This document shows, one piece after another, positions 1-12,355 of a stretch of DNA of 64,000 bases; the stretch's first letter is position 1; each line of letters opens with the position of its first letter. The stretch lies in NCBI GenBank assembly GCA_018398815.1, contig JAFLJL010004177.1:1-64000 (forward strand). The letters run 5' to 3'. Source of the DNA: Conus ventricosus. Taxonomy: Eukaryota; Mollusca; Gastropoda; Neogastropoda; Conidae. Both the position numbers and the translations under genes were made by a program. Below the pieces are notes generated by a model that was given only the letters and a program-made list of their open reading frames with translations, was not told the origin of the DNA and searched no databases.

Positions 1-600
1 AGAAACAGAAAAAAAAAAACATCGCTGTGATGCTGAGACTCAACTTGGACGCGATATAAAGAAAGAATGACCCAAAACCTAAAAAAGCTTTGAAGAAAAA
101 AAAAAATCTTAACACTAGGATGCGGCGTACTAAACGAGAACAATTACGACTCAAGGTGAGCAGAATAGAGAAATCTATCCAAAGAATTTTTATATGAAGA
201 CACGACGTAGCCAGAACGAATACGAACTCTGTTTAGAGCGCATGGTGTAACATTAGCAAGCGTTTTTAACAGCTTAGGATTTGCAATAAGTTACACTGGT
301 GTTGGCATTTCTGGCGGCGGTGGTCAAAGTTCATTACCTCCACCACCATGCCTCCTTCGCACCGATAATATCATGGGTAAAAAAACAACTTGCCATCTTG
401 AGGGTTTATTAAAAAAGTAGCCGGTTAAAGCTATATACTCTTTACTGGTATATTAGGGAGTGTCGTTAGCTGGCTTTTGTCTACTGCAAGCAAAGTAGTT
501 GGCTTAATGGCTGAGCACTTATGGACATTAGTTCTCTTAAATAGTTGGAATTACTCTTTAGTAAGATAAGAAAGCGTAATCCTAGGCCAGTTAATACAGC
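1..600 (+). pseudogene. Polinton coiled-coil / Gly-rich / membrane-segment protein, partial and frame-broken
   Basis: The N-terminal part is cut by the window edge. Charged, Lys/Glu/Arg-rich sequence over about 1-230 resembles a coiled coil. It is followed by a hydrophobic stretch ending in a run of glycines and prolines (about 248-350). A second hydrophobic segment at about 455-545 reads, across small indels, as a Ser/Ala/Val/Leu-rich helix with Trp residues. The same order occurs at 56,390-57,660. Proteins with a coiled coil followed by one or two hydrophobic segments are common in Polinton morphogenesis arms; I infer a virion membrane or internal structural role but cannot name the protein. 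No uninterrupted frame spans it. Confidence 0.5.
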
Positions 601-1630
601 AACAAGTGCTGTCTTCATAATATTCTGGTCTTATTTTTTTCGACTTCGCGGCCTTCAATGGCCTTGGGGATTGGATGACTATTCTTGGGGGATCGGTTTG
701 TTTTTTTATTGTTTGTAAATATTACAGGCTCAGATTTTATGTCGTTTTGTCCAACTTCTGTTCAATTTCCTGCAACAAGAATAGCTTTGTTTGTAGTTTA
801 TTTTTGTTCTACATGGAGTTCTGAGGTCAGAAGGCAGTGTATATACCAGTGCCAACAACAAAGTCTACTCTTTCGATCTTGCGAATTGTAAAACAATTTG
901 GTACCTTTTTATACTTGAAGGCAATTCATAATCTGTAGAATTAATGGGCGTCGTCCTCTTAATTTGCCATGTAGGTTTTTGTGCATCAATAAGCCAGTGG
1001 GAAGGATAATAAGGGAATAAGTTATGGCTCGATCTTGCTGTGCTTGAGAATCCTAGCATACTAACAAACGTATGTACGAATAGAGTCGTTTATTCGTTCT
1101 ATCCCGCTTTAGTTAGGAACTTTAGAAGGGTCTAAGATAAAGTTGTCCACGCTGTTTTATGCTCTTGCCTCTATGGACCACAGATGAACAGTGTGCCTGA
1201 AGAGAAAATGTTTTAAGGAGGATTCCAGTAATAGTTATACTTTCTGTGCACGCCCCAAAAATAATAGGGTGCACTAAGCACGATGCGTTGTCAACTTTTC
1301 GTCTTAAGTCTGGTCTTAACCATTAATATTGAATTCGTTACAGATCCTTTCATAAAGCCTTCATGATATATTCTGTTGCTTGAATGGTGTAAACGGTTTG
1401 TCATGGGTAATGGCGATTGCAGTTCAGTCAAAATACGTATTGAAGGTGTAATAGAAAATAAATCTATTTACACTGACTCACCAAAGGATCAGGATGATTT
1501 AAATGATCAGCATTACGATAACTCCACTACCAGTTGATGCACAAAGCACAGCAAAGTTTAACTGGTTCTGATAAAAACTGCATCGGTGACTGAACCACAC
1601 TTTCGCGATGTAGTCTTTTTTAATAGGAGG
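600..1630 (+). pseudogene. Conserved unassigned coding block of the Polinton right arm (left copy)
   Basis: The block is alignable base by base with about 57,660-58,680. Short stretches read as protein, for example a frame starting MGNGDCSSVKIRIEG at about 1,404. Frames switch every few dozen codons. From its position between the membrane protein and the penton-like block, and from its length of about 1 kb, it could be part of a capsid gene. I see no diagnostic jelly-roll motif, so I leave it unnamed. Confidence 0.4.
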
Positions 1631-1639
1631 GTTAAGATA

Positions 1640-2440
1640 TTTGTCCAATGGAGTACTTACTTTTACAAGAAAAGGCGTCAGTCTGGGTCACTGAAATATG
1701 GGTCATGGGTGTCAGTTGCTATATTTTTAAGATTGTAGCGCGGTCCCAAAGAATTATTTTGCTTAGTATATTGAATGCGCTCATTTTTATTTGTTTTAAA
1801 AAATGTTTGTTAACAATAACGACCCAAGACCGTCCTTCGTTTTTAGACATGCTGTTAAGAAGCATAGAGTAACTTAGACATTACTATCAAACTTAACAAT
1901 GCAAATCTAAAAACAATGTTAACATTCAAGCCTGAAGAAGAAAAAAAGTAGGTTTCTATTTTGATGGAGAGCTAGCTTAAATGTTTGGCTTTGCAACTGA
2001 CAACGGGACATTCATAGGTTTGAGTTGCGCAGACAAAACTACTTATGAGGGGGAAAGTCCGCTCGGATCTTGCATTACTTTCATTACTCTTGTTCATTTA
2101 GATGAGCTGAGCACTGATGAAAACTTATATGATGGAAGGCCCTCAAACTGTTTTTTAAGGAGCTACTTCGTCAGGGGAAAGCTGCTTATTGCGATATGAA
2201 ATTATACAATTCCCTAATTTACTGTTTAAAAAATTAGCTTGTGGGAGGGTCAGATCATCATTTAATTATTTTTTAAAACAAAAAGATCACAGAACACAAT
2301 GGGAAAGTCATTAAATGTGATAAACTTTCACATTGTTTTAGAAAATATAATAATAAAAACTGCTACTAAAAAATAATGTCGCGGGGACCTGAAGAACCAG
2401 GAGTTACATTAGCGCTGTGAGGTGTATAACTTTTAGAATT
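1640..2440 (+). pseudogene. Penton-like minor capsid candidate, left copy, with internal deletion
   Basis: Homologous to 58,800-59,640. The best-preserved part is 1,981-2,200, including the stretch STDENLYDGRPSNCF, where the pattern around LVHLDELSTDENLYDG recalls the conserved region shortly before the C-terminus of Polinton minor capsid (penton-like) proteins. The right copy carries an additional upstream segment including DGYYGF-type residues; this is missing here because of the ~165-bp difference near 1,860-1,880. The family assignment is an inference from short degenerate similarity, and this copy cannot encode a full protein as given. Confidence 0.38.
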
Positions 2441-3260
2441 AAACTGACCTTGCAGACGTTGCAGACTTTGGAACGGAATGGTGAGATAGGCGCTTTTTTG
2501 GTTTTGAGTACACTAAGATGGTGATTTTAAACGCAAAGTGATTAGGCGACAACAAAAGTTCATATACTAGAAACAACTATCGCAATTAGAAGCAAATAAT
2601 GCCGTGCCAGTATGAATATTAAAATTAGTTCGAAAACCTGACAGCAAATGCGCACTTAGAACCATATTTAGAATGGGACATAAAATTTAATTCTTAAGCC
2701 CATTTACATTTTTTTTAGCCGTCAAAAAAGTTTCAGAAATGCATTCAACTAAGGCCCTTTATAAATGTCAATGTCTTATGCCAGAGGACAATAGTCGGAA
2801 AGAGATTGATATAACCCGTATGGGAATAACAGTACATCTCCGGGGGCAGAAGAGAAGCGGTTTTAAAGGAAGCTTCTACAAAATTACTGTTCATTCCGTG
2901 CATGAAATTAGGAGGAGACGCCGTTCACAATGAATATTTGACTTTTCTGTTCTTAAAGATGAGGCAAGAAGGGAGTGTGGGCGTCAGTGAAAACATATTA
3001 TGAAAGAATTTTTTAGATGGCAAATCTTAGACGTTGACCAGTTCTTAAAGTTACATACGTCGTTCTTCACAATGGCGGGGGATATTAAGGTCATAACAAC
3101 AAGCAACAAAATCTATATTAGTCTAAATAGAAACAATCTTACAGTACTGAATTGGATTAATCTCACATTTAGGCCCTCTTAAGGGTTTTATTATACTGAA
3201 CAAGTTTTGACAGAGAGTTTGATAAACTAATAACTAGATTAGATTAATTCTGTTATAAAA
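2440..3260 (+). pseudogene. Conserved unassigned block between penton-like candidate and ATPase (left copy)
   Basis: Aligns with about 59,640-60,480. Open stretches at 2,739-2,933 (basic; ends in a cluster of five arginines before RSQ) and 3,000-3,182 are real homologous segments rather than chance, because the right copy keeps matching sequence at the same positions. No family was recognised. Its place just upstream of the packaging ATPase suggests another morphogenesis gene. Confidence 0.4.
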
Positions 3261-3284
3261 ACTTATGGAACAAGTTAAAACTTT

Positions 3285-3880
3285 ATGATAAAAACCCCTC
3301 ATTGTTCAATAATTTGTGGACAGAACTGGTTGTGGAAAACAATATTTATCCTCGACCTGTTACAAACTGTTTATCGTTATAATTTTGATCTTATTGTGAT
3401 TTTCTGCCCAACACTTAAATGGAACAAAGCATATCACGATAGAAGGTTTATTGGAGGTTGTGACTTATATTTAGTTGATCCCAGCAATAAAGTGAGGTGT
3501 GTGTTTAGGAAACGTTTTTAGATTGTTTTGAGGAAACGCAGACCACTATTTATTATAGATGACTGTTCGGCAGTTAAGAGACATAGTTAAAAAGAGAAAC
3601 ACTTTGTTCAATACTGGCTTTTCAGTGGAGACATGCTGGGGAATAAGTGTGTGGATTTTATGTCAGAATATACTCCGTTTTAATGACTTTAGAGATGAGT
3701 TATAGACTGTTAGTTTATTTCACATGAAAGACAGAGACGCTTATGATGAATGTATGCGTGAAAATGATGTTATGAAAATGTTCAGGAAAAAAACACAGGA
3801 TTAAGCAAAAAACTGAAATTCAAAAGTTTTGTAAATTAGTATTGGAAAAACGGATAATCCTACTCAGTATGTTTGTTTGT
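3285..3880 (+). pseudogene. Polinton packaging ATPase (A32/FtsK-HerA type), left copy, frameshifted
   Basis: In virus-like Polintons this ATPase pumps DNA into the capsid. The frame opening at 3,285 reads PHCSIICGQNWLWKTIFI, a Walker A region followed by ILDLLQTVYRYNFDLIVIFC. Only the first part stays in frame (78 codons). Farther on, at about 3,545-3,570, a run of hydrophobic residues ends in two acidic residues (FIIDDCSA), the Walker B position. The SVWILCQ stretch (about 3,645-3,670), FHMKDRDAYDEC (about 3,720-3,755) and the TQYVCL end (about 3,850-3,880) match family blocks in order. The Walker A Gly-Lys-Thr region is altered here (WLWKT). It lies last in the arm, about 45 bp from the terminal palindrome, as in the right copy. 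Confidence 0.85.
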
Positions 3881-3920
3881 TGATAATCGTTATTTTTTTG
3901 TGGTTATTGAAGTCTACTTG

Positions 3921-4019
3921 TCAGAGAAACGTATAATTGCGGGTTATAGGGTCAGCCGCCAGAAAATGTTTTTTGAGGGCGGGCTGCGGCTGAGCTTGAT
4001 CCGCATTTTTCGTTTCTGA
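3921..4019. repeat. Terminal palindrome of the left Polinton fragment
   Basis: An imperfect inverted repeat with arms at about 3,921-3,960 and 3,977-4,019 and a loop of about 15 bp. The left arm begins TCAGAGAAACGTATAATTGC and the right arm ends in the complementary ATTTTTCGTTTCTGA. The outer ~14 bases match the right terminus of the intact element at 61,142; the inner stem (CAGCCGCC type) is different. It marks the end of the element. Confidence 0.75.
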
Positions 4020-6090
4020 TACAGCTCTGCGCATCTTCATATCCACCAACTATTTCCTCGATATTTTTTATCTGTTGAAGATTTGGACTTTGGCCATTGT
4101 TTCTCAGCTGCTGGATATATTAGCGATTTTCTAATGGTTGTTATTAAAACACTTCATATCAGCTTCTTGTTCAATAATGGCTGCGATCTATTACATAGAA
4201 GGGTTGACTCATTTATAAACTCCAGTCTGCATTATAATATAAAAATTTTGGTATTTTATCTTCAGCTTTGCTTCTTCATCAACTATTGCTCATTATTTTC
4301 ACACAATAGGGAAATGATCACTCCCTAATGATTCATCTCTGTTGTCCAAGTAGCATTGATGGCCAATTAAGGAGGTAAAGTATTGTCCAGATCGATGGAG
4401 GTTGGTCTTGCGTTGATATATTCTGGCACTCTGTGTTATGCTGTCGTCATTCATTAATACTAAATTAAGAATCAACAATATTTCTACAAAATCGATTGCA
4501 AGATATAACAAAGCAATCAGGTTCCCAGAATGGAAGGAATGCGCATTTGAATCACCAAAATTATCCATTTTCTTATTTACATTAGGAAGATGTTTTATCC
4601 AATCGGTGTTGTCAGCATTTGGGCCATTTGGATAGTATAACAGAAAGTATTTTATACTGATAATCTTTGTTCACCTTTAACAATTTGGAAGTCACAACAA
4701 AAAAACGTTTTTCATACATTAGTTGAAAAGGATTGAAATAATTACTTTAGAGGACTGTAATTCAAAGGTCTGATTGACATAAATTGCAGTTTGAATTCGT
4801 TTGTTTGACACACTGCAGTAATATAAAGGTTGGATAATTAAAAACCACAAAATTTAGGTAAACTTAAACGGTTCAGCGTTTAAGGATTGTAAAGGCCATG
4901 ATGCAATGGTTATTAGAATAGATGCGATTTCTAATTGAAGTAATGTTTTTCACTATTGTCTGGCTGTTCCATTGTTAATATTGTTAAAGATTGTTAGCTA
5001 AGTTCATTCGCTCTCAGCCCTGATGTGGCCCTTTGCGGTCGGCTGGGGCTATATAAGCAACATTATCTTATCTTATGTTCTTCGCTCGCTATTAAACTCT
5101 ATGCTTTTCACCAGCAATGTGTTATGACTTTTGAAGAAAGAAAATATGATCAGGTACACAGTGACGGATACAAAAATAAGGTCCCATTGTTGTTGAATGG
5201 AGCACAAGTTGTTGTGCTCGCGGATGCCTAACAGGAAGATGGGTCATCGCTGAGGTCGTTGCAGGTCTAGAACAGGCCTTGGAGGCAATGAAAGTGATGG
5301 AAGTAGTAGATGCCTCGCATGGTGATGATTATGGGGCACGGCAGGCGCCGCCTCTTCAGAGCATGCACATTAGTGCGCTCATAGTTTGCCTTTTGACTCT
5401 GGCAGGCGAAGGAGGTCAGCCACCCGCACGGCCAGACGCTGGTGTGTGTTTGGGACCGCTCGAGACTGGTGCTACATCTTTAAGTTATTTTACTGTACCA
5501 GATGTTTTTTAACTCTATAATTTCTGTATGAAAACAATGGACGCAGCGAGTGAGTACTTGAGAGGGTCGACAAAAGCTGGCATTTCAGGTTTTCTCTGTG
5601 AGTACCCATAATTAAGTTCGTTGTTTAAAACTTTTCTGACAGATCTTTGCGGACGGCTGTGGCTGCGCGCGCGTGCGTTGGCCTGGTAAGCGGGAAGCAA
5701 TGAGGGGGAGGGGAGGGCTGCAGCGAAACTTATCTTTGGCCGAAGTAGGCTCAGCCAGGCGTTGCAAAAATCTTGTGAATGGAAAAGTTAGTTGCATTTG
5801 TAATGGGGCCGTATTAAACGTTTTGTATATATACATATTTCTTCATGTTGCTGCATTTTATATGTAAAAAAAATATGGTTGATGTAGGAGCAATGTAGGC
5901 CTATTAAAGGGGGAAACGTTGAGGATAACATATTTACTACAAGCAAAATAATACTACTGGATAACAGTAATGGTAGTAGGCATAACAATAATAAGTTGAA
6001 TAATTATTGATAAATTTAAAATTAATACTTCATTTCCAGGTCTATCAATACTATTTCTATGGCAAATTCAAATTAAAGTGTATTGTTGGA
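4020..6090. other. Unassigned, AT-rich to mixed flank
   Basis: Nothing recognisable beyond short chance frames. There is no alignment to the Polinton right arm past the palindrome, so this is taken as host or unrecognised repeat DNA flanking the left fragment. Confidence 0.5.
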
Positions 6091-6101
6091 AGTCCATTTA
6101 G

Positions 6102-6312
6102 GGTGCTTTGTGTGTGTGGTGTGTTGTGTGTAGTATGTGTGCTGTGTTGTGTGGTGATGTGTGTGTGTGGATGGTGTGTGTGTGTGCGCGTTATGTGGGT
6201 GTGCGTGTGTGTGTGCATGGTGCGTGGGTGCGTGCGTGCGTGCGTGCGTGTGTGTGTGTGTGTGTGTGTTGTGAGAGACGAGAGAGAGGAGAGAGAGGTG
6301 GGGGGGGGGAGG
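6102..6312. repeat. Imperfect (TG)n microsatellite passing into GA and poly-G
   Basis: A TG-rich tract with GTGC/TGCG interruptions runs to about 6,270, then GA dinucleotides and a run of ten G at 6,300-6,309. Cys/Val-rich frames here are products of the repeat, not genes. Confidence 0.9.
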
Positions 6313-7140
6313 CCGAAAGGATTATGGAACCAAAGGTCATTTTCTCATCATCTGCTCATGAACATTTTGTTGTGTATCTGAACGTTTAAAGGTCTTGTGT
6401 TGTTAGACAATCAAAGCACTGTTGTGAAGAGTCTGGGGGCCTCTTTGGAAAAAAAACAGCCAGCAGCACAACAGCTCACTATACACCCACTATAGTTAAG
6501 TCACGTGCACTATTCAACAAGAGAGACTCAACAACAACGTTATCTCTTCTAATGACACTGGTTGGACACCACAGTTTCATGGACTGATACTCCCACCAGT
6601 GAGAAAAAAAAACACAGCACTGATTTCGGGGATGGAAAAGTTTTGTATTTGTCAGTTTGTACATTCTTTCCCTAAGTCCATCTTTTTATTTTGTCATTGA
6701 ACAAAATTATAAGTATATGTTTCCCGGCAGACTTTTGCAGATCATCCTTTTTCAGAGAGAGAGAGTGACTGTATGAAATTCATTTACGTAAGATTTGTTG
6801 CAATATGTGAAAAATGCATACAATAAGTGTCTATCCCAAATTGTCACCAAAATAATTGTGTACTTTAATCTGCCTAATAGATACGTAAAGAGCATTATTT
6901 TGTTACTTTTCTAGTTGACATTTGTTCACTGTTATTGATACAAGTTGAATTGCATGTTTGTATTGGGTGTATATAATAGCTAGAAATATTGACCTTTGTT
7001 TCCAAGCATTATGCATAATATTGATTAATTTGTTTTAAAATTATTACATGAAGTGAGAGTAAGACTGAACATCAACTATAGTTTTTGTTTTAGTTTTTTT
7101 TTTCATGCGGGCAAAAAAGTTGTTACTTCTTCGTTTTTAA
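6313..7140. other. Unassigned AT-rich segment
   Basis: No family, motif or long frame could be supported. A short GA run lies near 6,757-6,766. Confidence 0.4.
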
Positions 7141-7143
7141 AGT

Positions 7144-7770
7144 GTGGTGGTGGGGGATGGGGGGGTTTGGGGGTGGGGGCGGTTTGAGAGAGGAGAGGGG
7201 ACAACAGGCAAAAGCCCTGTCAGTGTCAACTATCGTAAACAAGCCGCTGATCTGAGAGGTGTAGGACTACACCACGTGGCATGTGCCAACCTAGGACGTT
7301 TGGTTGTGTTTTTAAAAGTGTTAGGGAACAGTTAGGTGGATGAGAATTGGTTATTGACACCATACCAGCTTCTTTAACTTCATAGGGGTTACGTTGAAGT
7401 ACAACAGTGTTGTGTGGGTGTGGTGGCGCGTGAGGGCGTGAGTGCGTGCGTGGCGTGAGTGCGTGAGGGGCGGGGGTGGGTGTTGGGGTGGTGGGCAAGT
7501 CCTGGCGTGTGTGGGGGTGTGGGTGGTGGGGTTTGGGGGGGGGGGGTGTAGGTTGGGTGTGGGTGGGGTGTGCATGGGGGGGGGGGGGGGGGGGCGGTGG
7601 GGGGGGGGGGTGGGGGGGGGGTGGGGGGGGTGGTGGGTGGGGGAGGGTGTTGGATGGATGGCTCGGATGGGTGATTGGCTTGAGGCGAGCAGAGAGAGCG
7701 AGCAGAGAGAGCGCGCGAGACGCGAAGAAGAGAGAAGAGAGAAAGAGAGAGAGGCGAGGAAGACACACAA
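7144..7770. repeat. G/T-rich low-complexity tract with long G runs, then GA-rich DNA
   Basis: Strong strand asymmetry: the plus strand carries G runs, the longest about 19 at 7,576-7,594, mixed with GTGGGT units. From 7,685 it passes into GA/CGCG-rich sequence. The only non-repetitive part is about 7,200-7,400. Pro/His-rich frames on the minus strand are artefacts of the G-rich plus strand. Confidence 0.9.
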
Positions 7771-8268
7771 ACAGTCCTCGAAGAGAGGGCGCGCGCCCTC
7801 TCCATCCCTCCCTTTCCCACGGACCCACCTCATGTCTCGGATGCCGTGTGTTCTGGTTGTTGCCGTTTTTGTTGTTGTTTTGTGTATATGGTGTGTAGTG
7901 GGTGTTGTGTTTGTGTCGTCAAATATCCCCGCACTGTGTGGAGTGTGGGTGTGTAGTGTGTGAGTCTAAGTGTTGTTTGTCTCGGTTGCGTTGATATCTG
8001 TGTTGTTCTGTGATGTCATGCAGTGGATAACGTCTGTGGGGCAACTGTGCTGTTTCTCGCATCTATCGCGATCTCTCGCCGCACGCGCAGAGGCGCACGC
8101 GATGCTTCGCTATCTCTATCTGCTCATCTCTGCTTCCTTTCCCCCCACCAATGTCATCTCTCTCTGTCCGCGCTCCCCTAGCCCGCAAAGATCCCCCCTT
8201 ACCACCGTCCCACCAGCAGTGCGTATTGCCGTTGTGCCCGGTTTTTGTTTTGTGGTTAGTTTTGGTTG

Positions 8269-8905
<637 letters not shown>

Positions 8906-9027
8906 GAGTGAAGCATTGTCATGTGAAGCATTTTCTCTCTGTTCTTGCTTTTATTGATTTTGTATACATGTACAAAAGCTATCTGTGCATGTCAAGTTCT
9001 TCTTATATGTATTATTAATCAGTCCTC

Positions 9028-9187
9028 CTCCCCACCTCCACTCTCTCCTCTCTCTCTCTCCCCCTCTCTGCATGCTTTATTGATTTTGTGTGTAAAAGTA
9101 TCGTGCATGTCTGTTTTTTTATGGATGTATTCTCAATCAGTCATCCTCCCCACCCAATCTCCCTCCCTCTCTTCTATGTCAGGACTC

Positions 9188-9218
<31 letters not shown>

Positions 9219-9550
9219 TCTCTCTCTCTCTTCTTCTCTCTCTCTCTCTCTCTCAGTTTTTTGCATGCGCGCCGGTGTTCACTGTGCATGTTTCTTTTCT
9301 TCCCTATTGATTTTTAAGTGGTAAATTCCGTGCCAGTGTATTGTGTAGTCATTGTTTACTCAACCATTTTCCTCTCTCACTTTCTTTCTCGTTCTCTCTC
9401 TTTTCTCTCTCCTCTCTCTCTCTCTTCTCTCTCTCTTCTCTCTTTCTCTTCACAGACAACACACGCACACACCACACACACACCACTCACACACCTCACA
9501 CACACACACACACATACTCACTCAAAAAACACAGACACACACACAAACAC
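9028..9550. repeat. (CT)n tracts followed by (CA)n
   Basis: CT-rich blocks at about 9,036-9,070, 9,185-9,254 and 9,372-9,452, then CA-rich 9,458-9,555. About 8,925-9,120 and 9,060-9,180 hold similar flanking words (TTTATTGATTTTGTGT), so parts of this stretch look like a short imperfect duplication. Confidence 0.85.
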
Positions 9551-9718
9551 ACACTCGGACTTGGGTTGCAGCTGTTTTTCGTCAAGCGATGGTCTTGTTT
9601 TTGTTTTGTTTTTTTTTTCCATTAGTAGGCTGTAAAAGTTCATACCTTCCACATCTGTAATGTTTATAATTCAATAACTGAGGGTATTGACGGTAAGTTT
9701 TGCTTTTATGTACGTATT

Positions 9719-9815
9719 GTGATGTGCGCGCGCATGTGTGCATGCGTGTGGCATGTGTGGGTGTGTGTGTGTGTATGTAGTGTGTGTGCGCATGTGCGCG
9801 CGGCGCCTCGTGCGC
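9719..9815. repeat. TG/CG alternating tract
   Basis: Alternating purine-pyrimidine sequence (TGTGCGCGCGCATGTG type), a Z-DNA-prone composition. Confidence 0.85.
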
Positions 9816-10189
9816 ACGCGTACGTGCTGTTGCGTCGTGTATGTGTAGAATTTAGTATGTATGTTGTAAGAATAACCTTCGCAGAAAAGCGCTCACAGTG
9901 TGTTGGGGACAAAAGACTATCCGCGGTTCTCGGTGTACACTCGCCCCTGTGTGCAGCCGTTGTGTAAACATTGGTCAGCTTTGGGCGCGATCAGACTCCA
10001 AAGCAGTGTGTAGTTCGCTTTTCTCAAAGCTTTCAGTACAAGCGCCTTGGGGCCCCTTATATCCAGACACTTCTAGGGTTTCTGATACCAGACCGCTAGG
10101 CCTAACATTAACTGTCCCGCTTGTTGGCTGGCGCGAACAATTTTGTTAACTTCTGTTTTCAGTCCCACGATTTTGATGTTTTGACTCAA

Positions 10190-11330
10190 GCGACTTAATG
10201 CAGCAGTCAGAAACTGCGTGGGGGGTGACCTCGGTCTCCTCTTTTATTTTTTCCAAAAACAATGCAATTGAGTTGGGACGATCCAGAGTCCTTGCAATGA
10301 CGCTTGGCCCTTTTGCAGTGGGGTGGATACCGTTGGGGCCAAAATTGATTTGTTCGAGGGCTGATGATGGTGTAAAAACGTAGCTTATATCTTTCTCACC
10401 AGCCAGCTTCGACTTTCCTTCATGCGCGTTTGAATAGTTCCTCTTGATGTCTAACAGTTTTGTTCCTCACTGGGCAACTGTCTTATCACCACCCTGGATT
10501 TGGGGAATTATTCTTTACGGTCCTCTTCACATTTTTTATTTCTGTGTAAAGCAGTGGGATCTTTCCCTTTCAGATCATTCAGCCCAACGTGTATAAACGC
10601 ATTCAGGATCTGGATACTCACCTCTTGAATCACAGAGTTGCAATGTCCAGATGTAAAGCTTTTCGTATAGCGACAGCAGGCTATTGCAGTCCAAGGAGTC
10701 TCCGTCAACTTTGAGAATGATGGAAATGTATCCAATAAAAGAATACGGGGAGAGCTGTCGTCGTCGTCGAATTTTCCGGACGTAATTCTTACCATTCGGT
10801 CTGAGTTTGACGTCTATTCTTTGTCGTCTGTTCTTGATGACGTCACTTTTTTCCCTTTTTTCTTTCTGACTGGCCTTTTTGTGTTAGCTGGTCCTTTGCG
10901 CCTCCGTTTGCTCTTTGTGCATTTATTTGCTCCTTTGTACTTTCGGATCTTATTTTCAGTATGTCTGCATATGATGGCTTGACCGTTTGCAAGGTAAAGT
11001 CAGAATCAGTTTGATTTTTTGGGTTTGCTGGTGGATAACATTGCCTTGACTAGACTTTCAATAATGCGTTTTGGTCCCGCACATGCTTTTTCTAGTGAGA
11101 CTATTTTTTCGATAGTCCCTGAATCACTTTGCAATACTATGGGAACGGAACCAGACCGATATTAGGGTAAAGCCTAGTGCAGTGACAAACATTCTTCAAA
11201 ATTTTCAGCGTTGCTGGAGTTGTCTGGGGGCAGGGCTCCTCTCGCTGTTCACATTGAATAAGTTGCTTCCTTTTGGTTGAGAGTTCGGCACCAGACATTT
11301 TCTTAGTCTGCCGTGTATTTTGGAACATGT
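10190..11330 (-). pseudogene. LINE ORF1-like fragment with SGNH/GDSL esterase-type domain
   Basis: The minus strand keeps two family blocks in order. The frame over 10,508-10,795 contains AFIHVGLNDLKGKDPTAL, the HVGTNDL-type oxyanion block. About 250 bp downstream, at 10,285-10,346, GPNGIHPTAKGPSVIART matches the catalytic Asp/His block of SGNH hydrolases. The serine block expected near the start (GDS) reads LLLDTFPS, so the nucleophile looks lost. SGNH-type esterase domains occur in ORF1 of some CR1-like non-LTR elements and in related invertebrate proteins. No endonuclease or RT could be found on the same strand just downstream, so this is an isolated, broken copy. A degenerate host gene is the alternative. 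Confidence 0.6.
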
Positions 11331-11442
11331 TTTCCTGGAGCTAGCTTTCGCCTTTCTTGTAGTTTTCATGTTGACCAGAGAATGCTAAAATAATCAGAGA
11401 AAGAAGTCAACTAGGAGTGCAGTCTTCGGCCATTTTGGCGTA

Positions 11443-11467
11443 GAGTGTGTGTGTGTGTGTGTGTGTG

Positions 11468-11506
<39 letters not shown>

Positions 11507-11553
11507 GGTGTGTGTGTGTGTGGTGTGTGGTGTGTGTGTGTGTGTGTGTGATG
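11443..11553. repeat. (TG)n microsatellite
   Basis: Long TG repeat with a few TGTGG and TGCTG interruptions. Confidence 0.95.
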
Positions 11554-11584
11554 TTGTGATGTTGTTTATACGGTGTTTGCATGC

Positions 11585-11870
11585 TACAGTATGATAAGAT
11601 ATAATACGATTAATTTCAATAAGCTATCTTATATATGATATGTTATGATACGTGCCAATACAATACGACACAATAAATACAATACGATACAATACCAACG
11701 ATACAGAATGTTGCGATGCAATACGATAAATACCATAGACCTAGATATGATATGATTGATGAGATATGATATTTTGACGTGTTATGGTATTAATATGTGT
11801 ACAGAATTATATGATATTGTATCATAATCATTTCATATGTCATGATATTTTAATAGGTAATATGGTATTA
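11585..11870. repeat. ATAC/GATA-type simple repeat
   Basis: Degenerate repetition of ATACGATACA-like and ATGATAT words. A related ATCATAT-rich patch recurs at 25,730-25,806 in the complementary sense. Confidence 0.75.
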
Positions 11871-12204
11871 AACTTGCTTGAATATTCTTTCTATGAATTG
11901 TGGACATATCTGTCCTTACTATGCCTAATATATCTGTGGAATTTTTCTTGTCTTTCTCGGAATGATAGTGAAATTTGTTTCCATCCAACAAAAGATGGAC
12001 CTAAGAAAACAGGACCGAGAAAAATGCATTTAGATGGTCTTCCAAAACAGTGATGATTGTTGGTGTTCTGATGTTCGTGGCTGTTTGAAATGTACATGTC
12101 AAACAACATAATGTACGGGCACAAAGTATACATTAGACTCGCGTATGCGCATGAAAAATGTACTTTCTCGCACAACACGTCAAGACACGTAGGTTTCATG
12201 CAGT

Positions 12205-12260
12205 CGTTCTCACTCTCTCTCTCTTCTCCTCTCTCTCTTCTTCTATCTCTCTCTCTCTCT

Positions 12261-12305
<45 letters not shown>

Positions 12306-12355
12306 ATCACACACACACACACTCACAATAATACCCCCTCCCCCCCCCCCCCCAT
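12205..12355. repeat. (TC)n-(CA)n-(C)n compound tract
   Basis: TC repeats to about 12,305, a short CA block, then a run of about 14 C near 12,340-12,353. Ser/Leu- and Arg/Glu-rich frames here come from the repeat. Confidence 0.9.

Larger units (their letters stand above)
1..3935 (+). mobile_element. Right-arm fragment of a Polinton/Maverick (adintovirus-like) element, left copy
   Basis: This stretch aligns along its whole length, same orientation, with the right arm of the larger element at about 57,040-61,165. Matching landmarks are the Gly-rich segment (about 248-350 against 57,290-57,400), the membrane segment (about 455-545 against 57,500-57,600) and the packaging ATPase (3,285-3,880 against 60,505-61,100). 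Small insertions and deletions are frequent. One larger difference is a stretch of roughly 165 bp present near 58,890-59,060 but missing near 1,860-1,880 here. The fragment is cut by the window start; the integrase and polymerase would lie outside. It ends in a terminal palindrome at 3,921-4,019. It is an old animal DNA-virus-like copy whose genes are all frame-broken as given. Confidence 0.88.

Noticed and set aside
7226..7833. Long Pro/His-rich minus-strand frames (up to 200 codons)
   Set aside because: They are the complement of G- and GT-rich low-complexity DNA; all three minus frames are open for the same reason.
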